A DNA stretch of 64,000 nt from CAZPUS01 sp964589825 (GTDB lineage: Bacteria; Fibrobacterota; Chitinivibrionia; Chitinivibrionales; WJKA01): NCBI GenBank assembly GCA_964589825.1, contig CAZPUS010000012.1:18922-82921 (forward strand). Direction: 5' to 3'. This document shows, piece after piece, positions 53,168 through 61,958 of this stretch (position 1 is the stretch's first letter; each line of letters starts with the position of its first letter). The position numbers and the translations under genes were made by a program. The notes under the pieces were generated by a model that had not been told where the DNA came from, searched no databases, and saw only the letters and a program-made list of their open reading frames with translations.

Positions 53168-54760
53168 TTATTTTCTTTTTTTTGCAAGCGAAAACAGCGG
53201 TTTTTTTCCTTTTTTTCTAAATTTCGAAATTATCTCCTCCGCCTTCTTGAATGGCACGGTTACAAAAGAAAAATTTTCCATAACCTGAATATCACCAATT
53301 TCTCTGGCATCGATAGAAACCCGATTGGTAAGCAATTCCACCAGTCTTTTCGGTGTCACCTTATCTTTTTTCCCCATACCGACAAAGAGCCTCGTTTTCC
53401 CCTGCTGATCGAGCGGTCTGCCTTTTGAACCCGACTTCCCCATTTCACCATAATGTTCCGGATTGAGCGTATCTTCAAAACAGTATTTAAGAACGACCGC
53501 AAGCATATCTGCCGGCTCCTCCCCTGACAGCAACTGGTCTGCCCAGTCATAATATTTATCTTCCACCTCTTCTTCTGCGATATTCATTATTTCTTCGGTA
53601 AATTTCTTTTTCTTTGCCTCCAGAATCTCTTTGACCCCGGGTACTTTCGACTTTTTTATGTCAGCCTTTGCGATACGCTGAATAAACAACAAACGTTTAT
53701 ATTCGCTCGAGGTGATAAACGTAACCGCGGTACCTTCTCTACCCGCCCTGCCTGTTCTTCCAATTCGGTGTACATATGATTCAGGATCCTGGGGGAGCGA
53801 ATAGTTGATCACATGGGTAAGATTGTTTACATCAATTCCTCTGGCAGCAACATCAGTGGCAACCAGAACAGTGACACGCTGTTTTCTGAATGCATCGAGC
53901 GTTTTCTGTCTCTGAGCCTGGGAAATGTCTCCATGAATAGCTTCGGCATCATACCCCCTGTCTTTGAGATGATTGGCCACGGCATCCACATCTTTTTTGG
54001 TCCGGCAGAAAACAAGTCCGTAAAAATCGTCTTCCACGTCTATTATTCTGCATAACGCCTCGAATTTATCCCGTTCATTTACTTCGAAATAAATTTGATC
54101 GGTCAGATCGGTGGTAAGACGCTCTTTTTTCGCTTTTAGAAACGTATAGCCGTCCATATACTTATGCGCAAGCTGTTTGATCCGATCCGGCATTGTGGCG
54201 GAAAAAAGCAAGGTTTTCTTGTCGGCATTGGTATGCTTCATTATCTCTTCCATGTCCTCGACAAACCCCATATTCAGCATCTCATCCGCCTCATCAAGTA
54301 TAAGATGCGACAGGCTCCTGAGAGCAAGTGTTTTTCTGTTCAGATGATCTATGATCCTTCCCGGTGTCCCCACCACAATATGGATGCCGCTTTTTAGCTT
54401 ACGAAATTGCTGCTCGATCGACTGACCGCCGTAAATCGGCACTATCCGTATATTTTTTTTGCCCCTGAGAGAGTGAATCTCCTCTGCCACCTGAACAGCC
54501 AGCTCACGCGTGGGAACCAGCACCAGAGACTGAACCGTGGTAGCATCGGTATCGATCATATCGATAAGCGGCAGTCCAAAGGCTGCAGTTTTTCCGGTAC
54601 CGGTTTGTGCCTGGGCGATGATATTGGATTTATCACCCAGCATCTCCGGGATCGTCATTGCCTGAATTGCCGTCGGTTCTTCAAAACCTTTTGTATTAAC
54701 CGCTGTTAACACATGTGCAGAAAGCCCTAATTCATCGAAACTCTTTTTGCTGTTCTTCAT
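53168..54760 (-). CDS. DEAD-box RNA helicase (DeaD/CsdA/DbpA-like)
   Basis: 530 residues. Motifs in order: Q motif (GFEEPTAIQAMTIP), Walker A AQTGTGKT, PTRELA, DEAD in LILDEADEMLNMGF, SAT in LFSATMP, and VATDVAARGIDV, HRIGRTGRAGREG. The C-terminal ~75 residues are a DbpA-type RNA-binding domain (GKTRLFVGMGKKDKVTPKRLVELL). The start (54760) lies within the glgB stop (ATGA overlap), so it is translated with the glycogen genes. It may act in cold or ribosome-assembly responses; why it sits in this operon is unclear. Confidence 0.95.
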   Translation of the reverse strand: MKNSKKSFDELGLSAHVLTAVNTKGFEEPTAIQAMTIPEMLGDKSNIIAQAQTGTGKTAAFGLPLIDMIDTDATTVQSLVLVPTRELAVQVAEEIHSLRGKKNIRIVPIYGGQSIEQQFRKLKSGIHIVVGTPGRIIDHLNRKTLALRSLSHLILDEADEMLNMGFVEDMEEIMKHTNADKKTLLFSATMPDRIKQLAHKYMDGYTFLKAKKERLTTDLTDQIYFEVNERDKFEALCRIIDVEDDFYGLVFCRTKKDVDAVANHLKDRGYDAEAIHGDISQAQRQKTLDAFRKQRVTVLVATDVAARGIDVNNLTHVINYSLPQDPESYVHRIGRTGRAGREGTAVTFITSSEYKRLLFIQRIAKADIKKSKVPGVKEILEAKKKKFTEEIMNIAEEEVEDKYYDWADQLLSGEEPADMLAVVLKYCFEDTLNPEHYGEMGKSGSKGRPLDQQGKTRLFVGMGKKDKVTPKRLVELLTNRVSIDAREIGDIQVMENFSFVTVPFKKAEEIISKFRKKGKKPLFSLAKKRK

Positions 54761-56781
54761 ACTGTTTTTACACGCTCTCCTGTTTCCCTGTGCAATACAA
54801 TGGCACAACGGGAAGGTATATAAAGTTTGATTTGATACGAACGGTGTCCCGATTCGTCTATGTATATGTGCGGGATATAACGCTGGTTAGGGTGCACACG
54901 TGCATATCCGCTGAATTCTTTCTGATCCGTATCGAGTACATGCCGGTATGGCACGGTATCGTCAAGGGAAATTCCGTAATCGGTATAGGAATTAACCGGA
55001 TGAAAATTGCATACAAAAATATATTCTCCCCGCTGCACGGCGATGACATTGTCCGCGTCATGAAGATGCAGCGCTTCGGGCAAATAAGGTGCAATAAAAT
55101 CATGAGAGGCGAGAAGACCGCACATTGCCTTGTCAAATGCGGCAAGGCGCGAATAATGAAGCTGCGGGTTATCCCTCAGATTCCATTGTCGTCTGCAATA
55201 TTGATACGACCATCCATTCCCTTCCCTGGGGAAATCGATCCATTCCGGATGGCCGAACTCATTCCCCATAAAATTGAGGTAGGCCTGACCACATGTTGCG
55301 AAGGTGAGCAGCTTTGTCATTTTGTGAAGCGCCAGCGCTCTGTCGATAACAAGATTCTGCGATGATTCATGCATATCAGAATACATCGCCGAATCCGCCA
55401 TCTCGAAAATAAGTGATTTGCCCCCCACGAGCGCCTGATCATGACATTCCACATAACTCACGGTCTGTTCATCGCTTCGACGATCGGTAAGCGCATTCCA
55501 CAGCCCGTACATATTCCAGTCCTCATCCCTGACCTCTTTGCACAGCTTAAACCAATAATCGGTAACTCCCATTGCCATACGGTAATCGAAGCCGCACCCC
55601 ATCTCATCCGCAGGCGCGGCCAGACCCGGCATGCCACTCACATCTTCGGCAATGGATATAGCCGATTCGTGCAGCCGATGCAGCAATTCATTGGCCAGCG
55701 TAAGATAACTGACCGCATCCTCGTCCACCGTTTCATTGAAATAGTCGTCATAGGAGCTAAAACCTGTTCCCAGTCCATGGTGGGTATACAACATGCTTGT
55801 AATTCCGTCAAAACGGAACCCGTCGACATGGTATTCGTCAAGCCAATATTTTAAATTAGATAAAAGAAAATGAATAACCTCTATTTTCCCGTAATCGAAT
55901 AATCGCGAACTCCAGGCCGGATGAAAACCTCTATCCCCTCCATGAAAATACTGGTATTCCGTACCGTCGAATTTCGATAATCCTTCGACTTCATTGGCCA
56001 CCGCATGAGAATGTACAATATCCATGATTACCCGCAGTCCCATACCATGGGCCGTATCCACCAGTGATTTTAATTCTTCCGGAGTACCGAACCGTGACGA
56101 TGCTGCGAAGAAACTGCTCACCTGATACCCGAAGGAGCCGTAATAGGGATGTTCCTGTACAGCCATAAGCTGTACAGTGGTATAGCCGGCATCACGGATA
56201 CGGGGCAGTGTGTTGTCTCGGAATTCGGCATAGGTACCTATACGCGGCTCCTGCTGTGCCATACCCACATGTGCCTCGTAAATGCACGGTGCTGGTGGTG
56301 CTGCCGGATGGGGATGCTTCCACCGGTATGGCGTCTCGGGGAGCCATATCTGCGCGTTAAAGATCAGTGTCTCGGGATCCTGCACCACCCTTCGCGCATA
56401 TGCAGGGATTCTATCCCCGCTTCCACCATCCCAGCAAATATAAAGTTTATACAGCATACCATGCCAGAAACGATCCCCCGGAATAACGAGCTCCCAGTCT
56501 CCCTTTTTGTTGACTTTTCGTAATCCATACTCCGAGGTGGCCTCCCAGCCATTGCATTCACCTGTAAGATATATCTGCGTTGCATTGGGTGCCCATTCCC
56601 GGAAAATCCATTTATTACCCCTGAAATGCATTCCATAATACTCGTGCGCATTCGCGAAAACACGCAGATCATCTCCCAGCCGACGCTTCAGATGGGCTGT
56701 TTTAGCCGCTCTCCGGTTAAGCACAGGCAGATAAGGTTCAAGATAAGGGTCTTCCGTAAGCCGTGTACGTGTAGTATTCAT
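54757..56781 (-). CDS. glgB: 1,4-alpha-glucan branching enzyme (eukaryote-like GH13_8 type)
   Basis: 674 residues. The N-terminal CBM48-like domain is YYGMHFRGNKWIFREWAPNATQIYLTGECN. The catalytic barrel has VDTAHGMGLRVIMDIVHSHA, DGFRFDGITSML (nucleophile Asp), SIAEDVSGMPG (acid-base Glu) and VECHDQALVGGKS. These residues are those of the branching enzymes found in eukaryotes and a subset of bacteria, not of the classical E. coli GlgB. It creates alpha-1,6 branches in glycogen. It starts 3 bp after glgA and overlaps the helicase by 4 bp. Confidence 0.96.
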   Translation of the reverse strand: MNTTRTRLTEDPYLEPYLPVLNRRAAKTAHLKRRLGDDLRVFANAHEYYGMHFRGNKWIFREWAPNATQIYLTGECNGWEATSEYGLRKVNKKGDWELVIPGDRFWHGMLYKLYICWDGGSGDRIPAYARRVVQDPETLIFNAQIWLPETPYRWKHPHPAAPPAPCIYEAHVGMAQQEPRIGTYAEFRDNTLPRIRDAGYTTVQLMAVQEHPYYGSFGYQVSSFFAASSRFGTPEELKSLVDTAHGMGLRVIMDIVHSHAVANEVEGLSKFDGTEYQYFHGGDRGFHPAWSSRLFDYGKIEVIHFLLSNLKYWLDEYHVDGFRFDGITSMLYTHHGLGTGFSSYDDYFNETVDEDAVSYLTLANELLHRLHESAISIAEDVSGMPGLAAPADEMGCGFDYRMAMGVTDYWFKLCKEVRDEDWNMYGLWNALTDRRSDEQTVSYVECHDQALVGGKSLIFEMADSAMYSDMHESSQNLVIDRALALHKMTKLLTFATCGQAYLNFMGNEFGHPEWIDFPREGNGWSYQYCRRQWNLRDNPQLHYSRLAAFDKAMCGLLASHDFIAPYLPEALHLHDADNVIAVQRGEYIFVCNFHPVNSYTDYGISLDDTVPYRHVLDTDQKEFSGYARVHPNQRYIPHIYIDESGHRSYQIKLYIPSRCAIVLHRETGERVKTV

Positions 56782-56784
56782 ACG

Positions 56785-58314
56785 CTAAAACCTTGGAAGA
56801 AGAGGACGCTTCAGCATACGCTCGTACAACTGCATATACTGTTGTGCAGTTTTTTCAAGCGAAAACCGTTCTGTGCTCTCTTTCATTATTCGTGTTATAG
56901 TAAATTTCTTCACCTCTGCGGATGCATGGTAAAATTCCATAGCCCGGGTAACCGCCCAGTACAGACCATTGCTGTCATAATCTTTGAATAAAAAACCGTT
57001 TCCACTGTTGGTATCCAAATCAAGAGGTAAAATTGTATCATTTATACCCCCGGTCTGCCTGGCAACAGGGAGTGATCCGAATAGACACCCGATCATTTGC
57101 ACAAGACCGCATGGTTCGAACAATGATGGCATAAGAACAAAATCCGACGCAGCATAGGCCATATGCGACAGCTTTTCGTCAAATGCATGTATGCCCACGC
57201 GATCATGAAAATTATGAAACGAAGCGATGTTCGCGATCACCTCACGAAAGGGCCCGTTGGCGATAAATACTAACTGCAGGTTATCATTATAATAGGTAGA
57301 AACGATATCGTACATTTTTTCTGCAAGCAGTTGACACCCCTTCTGAACCGGATCGAGTCGCGACGGCCAGAAAAACAGGGGGGCATCAGCGTCGACTTTG
57401 ATGCCGAGGATCTGCTGCAGCTCCTGCTTTATCTTTTTTTTGGCATCGCTATGCCTTTCCGGGGTATACTGATACGGGATATACGGACTATGAGACGGAC
57501 TGTACTGCGGATCGGGCGCATTAAGTATTCCCACGGCACAACCAGCATTATGCTTGTTGGTTATTTCCCTTCGAATATCGGGAAGAAAAAAATCATGGTA
57601 ACCGGCAGCGATTTCCTTAAGAAAAGTCGGACTTACGGTGTTGATAAAATGGGATGAAAAAATGCCACTCGCAAGAAAATCGACCTGGTTTGTGGAACGT
57701 GATTCTTCATAATTTTGCGGGGGCCGCTCGAAATATAGATGCTGCCAGAATTCGGCGGTATCGATGCCCCTGTCTTCTATGTAGTCAAGCGTTTGTTTAT
57801 TGGTATGAGTATTATGTACCGTAAAAAGGCAGGGGATATTTCTCCTGCGTGCCATAGCGGGGATCAGACCGGTTAACCAGTCATTGCAATGGATAAGGTC
57901 GGGCTGCAGTTCCGGTATGATATTGTTAATCACTTCCCGCTGAAATGCAAGCGCCACTTTCGAACCTTCCGCCCTGTGAGAGCTGTAGATCCGATCCATG
58001 TAATAAAAATTGCGATCTTCGGCAAGATGAACTCTTCTGCCCGGCAATTTGTTTTGATACAAACGCAGTTCATCGTTGATGAGACGATGAATATTTATAT
58101 TAAAAAGGTTGCGATAATGCGGCAGTGCGACATGCACATCGGTACCCGCTTCATACAATGCATTTACCAGCGATGCCGAAACATCGGCCAGCCCACCTTC
58201 CTTTACATGAAGACTTCGGGCCCGCTGCTCCATCATACCGGCAGGTACATAGGATATCTCAGGAGTCACGACAAGTATTTTCGGCTTCTGCTGCTGAGAC
58301 ATTCGCTTTTTCAT
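56785..58314 (-). CDS. glgA: Glycogen synthase (GT5)
   Basis: 509 residues, GT-B fold. The donor-binding N-terminus is HVKEGGLADVSASLVNAL, where most GlgA have KTGGLGDV, so the family lysine is kept but its context is altered. The C-terminal part has FFWPSRLDPVQKG and the signature PSLFEPCGLVQM, with the catalytic Glu and Cys. It transfers glucose from ADP- or UDP-glucose to glycogen; nucleotide preference cannot be read. The start at 58314 has AAGGAA upstream. It follows glgP by 17 bp. Confidence 0.93.
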   Translation of the reverse strand: MKKRMSQQQKPKILVVTPEISYVPAGMMEQRARSLHVKEGGLADVSASLVNALYEAGTDVHVALPHYRNLFNINIHRLINDELRLYQNKLPGRRVHLAEDRNFYYMDRIYSSHRAEGSKVALAFQREVINNIIPELQPDLIHCNDWLTGLIPAMARRRNIPCLFTVHNTHTNKQTLDYIEDRGIDTAEFWQHLYFERPPQNYEESRSTNQVDFLASGIFSSHFINTVSPTFLKEIAAGYHDFFLPDIRREITNKHNAGCAVGILNAPDPQYSPSHSPYIPYQYTPERHSDAKKKIKQELQQILGIKVDADAPLFFWPSRLDPVQKGCQLLAEKMYDIVSTYYNDNLQLVFIANGPFREVIANIASFHNFHDRVGIHAFDEKLSHMAYAASDFVLMPSLFEPCGLVQMIGCLFGSLPVARQTGGINDTILPLDLDTNSGNGFLFKDYDSNGLYWAVTRAMEFYHASAEVKKFTITRIMKESTERFSLEKTAQQYMQLYERMLKRPLLPRF

Positions 58315-58331
58315 ATCCGATTCCTTATCTA

Positions 58332-60887
58332 TTATGATTCCTCAGTTCCCGCCCATTTTACCAATCCCGGAATCACATTCTTGAAATGTGATTCCGCTGG
58401 TACGAGCCGGGCGGTAAATCCGTATCGTCCGGCATGTGCACATGAAAGCTGCTGGCGATACTCATACTTGCCGTCTCCGAGGACTTTCACCTTTTCCATC
58501 GGCATCACTTTGCCCTCCGTTACATTGTGTCTGGTATCGATGATACCGTAGTAAATTTCAACACTTACATCCTCCGGATCCATCTCTCCCAGATAGACTA
58601 CGACCGAAACTGTAAACCCTTCGTTGATATGCAGATCGGTAAGCTCTTTCTCTGTCTCGGGTTCGTATACTGCGAGATTATCCCATTTTTCACGTAATGC
58701 TTCCTGGCGGGAATGCATGTTCGCGATATACTCATTCGGCTCACTGACAATAAACTCACGATAAAATACTTTGGCGGGCGCATAGAAACGCTCGTAGTAA
58801 TTTTTAAGCATCGTAATACTCGAAAAGCACTCCAGCACCGTTTTTATCGATTCCCGCATCATCGATATCCACTGGCGGGGAATACTGCCTTCACGGCTAT
58901 AATAGAGCGGAATCACCTGATTTTCAAGTACTTCATATAAATGCGCCGATTCGAGCATGTCCTGGTAGTGGTGGTCCTCGAATTCTTCCCTGTTTCCTAT
59001 GCGCCATCCGTTTATTCCGTTGTAGGCTTCATCCCACCACCCGTCAAGCACACTGAGGTTGATGGCGCCATTAATGGCAGCCTTCATCCCTGAGGTTCCG
59101 CTTGCTTCCAGCGGACGACGCGGAACATTGAGCCATACATCAACCCCCTGTACTATCTTCTTTGCAATATTCATGCTGTAATCTTCGAGAAAAACCACCC
59201 GTTTTTTCACCGCCTCATCCTGGCTCAGTTGCAGCACACGCTTGATAAGCTCTTTGCCTTCATCATCGCGCGGATGTGCTTTCCCCGCGAATACAAACTG
59301 AACGGGCCGTTTATCATTCGATATTATCGCTTTCAGCCGCTCGATATCGTGAAGCAGAAGCCCCGCCCGCTTGTAGGCGGTAAACCGACGGGAAAACCCT
59401 ATGGTAAGTGCATTGTTGTCAAGTTCTGGTTTGGCTTCATCGATCTGTCGTTTTGACTTGCCTTTTCGTGCGTAAGTCTTTTCTATATGATCGTATATCG
59501 CTCCGATAAGAGTCGATTTAGTCAGGGTATGTGCCTGCCATAATTCTTCATCGGGAATTGCGTCGATACTGCGTAACTGTTCCTCATCATCCGGGGCGGC
59601 TTTCCATTCCGGATTGAGATAGCGCTCGAACAACGACGCCTGCCGGTCCGAGATCCATGTGTCAAGATGGATACCGTTTGTTATTTGCGTAATCGGCACT
59701 TCATCCCGCTGGTGTTGCGGCCACAGATGCTTCCAGATATTCCGGGCTGTGTGACCGTGCAGCCTGCTGACACCATTGGCATATCGCGACATACGAAGGC
59801 CCAGAACGGTAAGGCTCAGCCATGTTTTGCTGTCATCACGCTCGCTTTTGTCGGGAAGCTGCGCCAGTTGGCACACTTTTTCGGCAGAAATCCCGTAGCG
59901 CGCTTCCAACGCCTTAAGATGAGGGTATATCAAATCGAGCCTGAATGCCTCGTTACCGGCGGCTACCGGCGTATGTATCGTGAATATGTTGGTATGAAGT
60001 GCGATCTCGACCGCCTGATCTACCGAAAAATTTCTTTTACTGCATAAATGTGCAACATATGCCAAATTGAGAAAAACGGCGTGACTTTCGTTAATATGGT
60101 ATGCATGAGGGGTATAGCCGCATTTCTGCAGAACCTCGAAGCCACCGATACCGAGCAGCAATTCCTGACGCAGTCGCAGCTGCGCATCTCCGGGATAGAG
60201 CTGATCCGTTATTTTTCTTAATTCATACGGATTATCTTCGGTATTGGCATCGAGCAACAACAGTGTCGTTTTCCCAATTTCCACTTTCCACACTTCTGCG
60301 TTCAATTCTCCCTCAGGAAGCGGGATCGAAATAATGAGGGGTTCATTCTTTCCTGAACAAACCTTGCTTACAGGAAGTGTATGTACGACATTATGAGTCG
60401 GAAATTCCTGCTGCCAGCCATCATCGGTCAACCGCTGCTGGAAATAACCCTGCCGGTAAAACAATCCTACCCCGACCATATTGTAATCGAGGTCGGAGGC
60501 GGTCTTCATATGATCTCCGGCCAGTATACCCAGCCCGCCCGAATAAATTCCTATACTGTTGTGTATCCCGTATTCCATCGAAAAATACGCGATACATTCA
60601 TTACACGAATCGGCATTTTTCATGTAGTCATCAAATTTTTCTTTCACTTCGTCAAGATGCGCACAAAAGCTCTCACTTTCCGCAAGCTCATTAAACCTCG
60701 CCTGTGAAGTGTAATTTAAAAGCATGATGGGATTGTGCTCGTATTCTTCCCACAGGTCCGGATTAATCCTCTTGAAAAGATCGATTGCATCACTGTGCCA
60801 ATTCCACCACAGATTCCGCGACAATGTCTCCACAAAGCGTATTCGTTGCGGAATTAACGGTGATACGGTAAAAAGCTCAAGTTTCAT
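58332..60887 (-). CDS. glgP: Alpha-glucan phosphorylase (GT35)
   Basis: 851 residues. It releases glucose-1-phosphate from glycogen using PLP. It has NLWWNWHSDA, AYFSMEYGIHNSIGIYSGGLGILAGDH, QITNGIHLDTWI and the PLP region VPRRPLEASGTSGMKAAINGAINLSVLDGWW. These are features of the archaeal/thermophile-type phosphorylase with an N-terminal DUF3417-like extension, which lacks the allosteric sites of mammalian enzymes. It heads the glgP-glgA-glgB-helicase operon. No glgC or debranching enzyme is in the window. Confidence 0.95.
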   Translation of the reverse strand: MKLELFTVSPLIPQRIRFVETLSRNLWWNWHSDAIDLFKRINPDLWEEYEHNPIMLLNYTSQARFNELAESESFCAHLDEVKEKFDDYMKNADSCNECIAYFSMEYGIHNSIGIYSGGLGILAGDHMKTASDLDYNMVGVGLFYRQGYFQQRLTDDGWQQEFPTHNVVHTLPVSKVCSGKNEPLIISIPLPEGELNAEVWKVEIGKTTLLLLDANTEDNPYELRKITDQLYPGDAQLRLRQELLLGIGGFEVLQKCGYTPHAYHINESHAVFLNLAYVAHLCSKRNFSVDQAVEIALHTNIFTIHTPVAAGNEAFRLDLIYPHLKALEARYGISAEKVCQLAQLPDKSERDDSKTWLSLTVLGLRMSRYANGVSRLHGHTARNIWKHLWPQHQRDEVPITQITNGIHLDTWISDRQASLFERYLNPEWKAAPDDEEQLRSIDAIPDEELWQAHTLTKSTLIGAIYDHIEKTYARKGKSKRQIDEAKPELDNNALTIGFSRRFTAYKRAGLLLHDIERLKAIISNDKRPVQFVFAGKAHPRDDEGKELIKRVLQLSQDEAVKKRVVFLEDYSMNIAKKIVQGVDVWLNVPRRPLEASGTSGMKAAINGAINLSVLDGWWDEAYNGINGWRIGNREEFEDHHYQDMLESAHLYEVLENQVIPLYYSREGSIPRQWISMMRESIKTVLECFSSITMLKNYYERFYAPAKVFYREFIVSEPNEYIANMHSRQEALREKWDNLAVYEPETEKELTDLHINEGFTVSVVVYLGEMDPEDVSVEIYYGIIDTRHNVTEGKVMPMEKVKVLGDGKYEYRQQLSCAHAGRYGFTARLVPAESHFKNVIPGLVKWAGTEES

Positions 60888-61243
60888 AATTCAAGACCTT
60901 TCCATTTAACCATTTGTTTATAAACTCGATAGAATAAATCCAGCCTTACTAAATCATAATTACATACATACATTGAATAAAGGCCGAAGAGCCAACCGGC
61001 AAGGTCAATCTCTCCTTTTAGAAAATGCAATAGCAGCACGGCCCACCGCAGCGTTTATAAAAAAACGCTCCATTCAGGTTACAGGTGTGTCTCGCCGCAC
61101 ACACAAACACAGTAACGCTACAAGCCTGCCCCAATAATTACGTGCCACGCTTAGCGGTCGCGGTCGCAATGCATCATGCACCACCACGTAAGGGCGTGCC
61201 TTCGCCTTTCACAAAAATAAAGGATGTACGACGCTATCCCTGA
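60888..61243. other. Region between the CBM48 gene and glgP
   Basis: 356 bp, presumably holding the glycogen operon promoter on the minus strand. It contains a partial dispersed repeat (60988-61078). I could not pick out firm promoter hexamers or a terminator. Confidence 0.45.
60988..61078 (+). repeat. Dispersed repeat, half-element
   Basis: GCCAACCGGCAAGGT near 60990, then AATAGCAGCACGGCCCACCG and the terminus CGCTCCATTCAGG at 61066-61078. It matches the right half of the copies at 29951 and (inverted) 46674. It lies about 100 bp before the glgP start, so it may affect that promoter. Confidence 0.7.
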
Positions 61244-61534
61244 CTACGATATTGTAATAGTATTGTTAAGGGTACCGTACGGATTTGGAACCCATTCCCT
61301 GCATTTAGGATCGATACTCCAATTCCCATCAACGATATATTTGTATTCATGCGTTCCTTTAGGCAGCATAACCGTAATGCTGAAATGCCCATCCGGGCCG
61401 ACTCTCTTCATTTTCTTGGCATTCGGTTTCCATTCCCATGGCGAACCGGTCAGATATACCTGGCTGTCGGGGGCGGCGGTATGCTCGAACGTCACCCGTT
61501 TTGTTTTCGATCTTTTCTGTTTAGGTGCAGGCAT
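61244..61534 (-). CDS. Small CBM48 (glycogen-binding, AMPK/isoamylase-N-like) protein
   Basis: 96 residues: a basic N-terminus (MPAPKQKRSKTKRVTF) followed by a single CBM48/early-set domain (APDSQVYLTGSPWEWKPNAKKMKR, GTHEYKYIVDGNWSIDPKCRE, NPYGTLNNTITI). Such domains bind alpha-glucan; the conserved aromatic residues for glycogen contact are present (WEW, YKYIVDG.W). It has no catalytic domain, so it may target a partner to glycogen. The ATG at 61534 has GGAGAG upstream. It lies upstream of glgP on the same strand, though separated by 356 bp. Confidence 0.83.
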   Translation of the reverse strand: MPAPKQKRSKTKRVTFEHTAAPDSQVYLTGSPWEWKPNAKKMKRVGPDGHFSITVMLPKGTHEYKYIVDGNWSIDPKCREWVPNPYGTLNNTITIS

Positions 61535-61728
61535 ACATCTCTCCTTTGTTTTGATAGAACCGGATACACTATTACCCCCTCTTTTTCCCGTATTCCATTT
61601 AAGATAAAAATACAACATTTGCATATGGATATGCATTAAAAAATATAGGTGTTGATCGTTAATTTTTGCCCCTGAACCGGATTATATTTCTCGTGCCCGG
61701 TCTTTTTTTTTGGTCGGCATAAAAAAGC

Positions 61729-61757
61729 TTGCACCTCTTCTCAGGGTGTATTATTTT
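61729..61757 (+). promoter_or_regulatory. Predicted sigma-70 promoter of the LamG surface protein
   Basis: TTGCAC at 61729-61734, a 17-bp spacer and TATTTT at 61752-61757. The spacing is ideal and the hexamers are moderately good. The leader to the ATG at 61959 would be about 195 bases. The rest of the interval from 61535 has no gene that I can see. Confidence 0.42.
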
Positions 61758-61958
61758 TAAGATGCCTAAAAAATGGTTTGGTCACAGCAATGCGGACCTT
61801 CATCTGTGCGGCACTTCCTCTGCTATTCAAAAAGAGACCAATCCTCCGTCGGCGTTATCAAAGAACGTATAGGTATGATTCGGTTCTTGATACGTCAAAT
61901 ACAGCATTTGATCAGTATACTGACAAAGCCGCTTTCAAGACCTTACCGGGAGGGTAAA

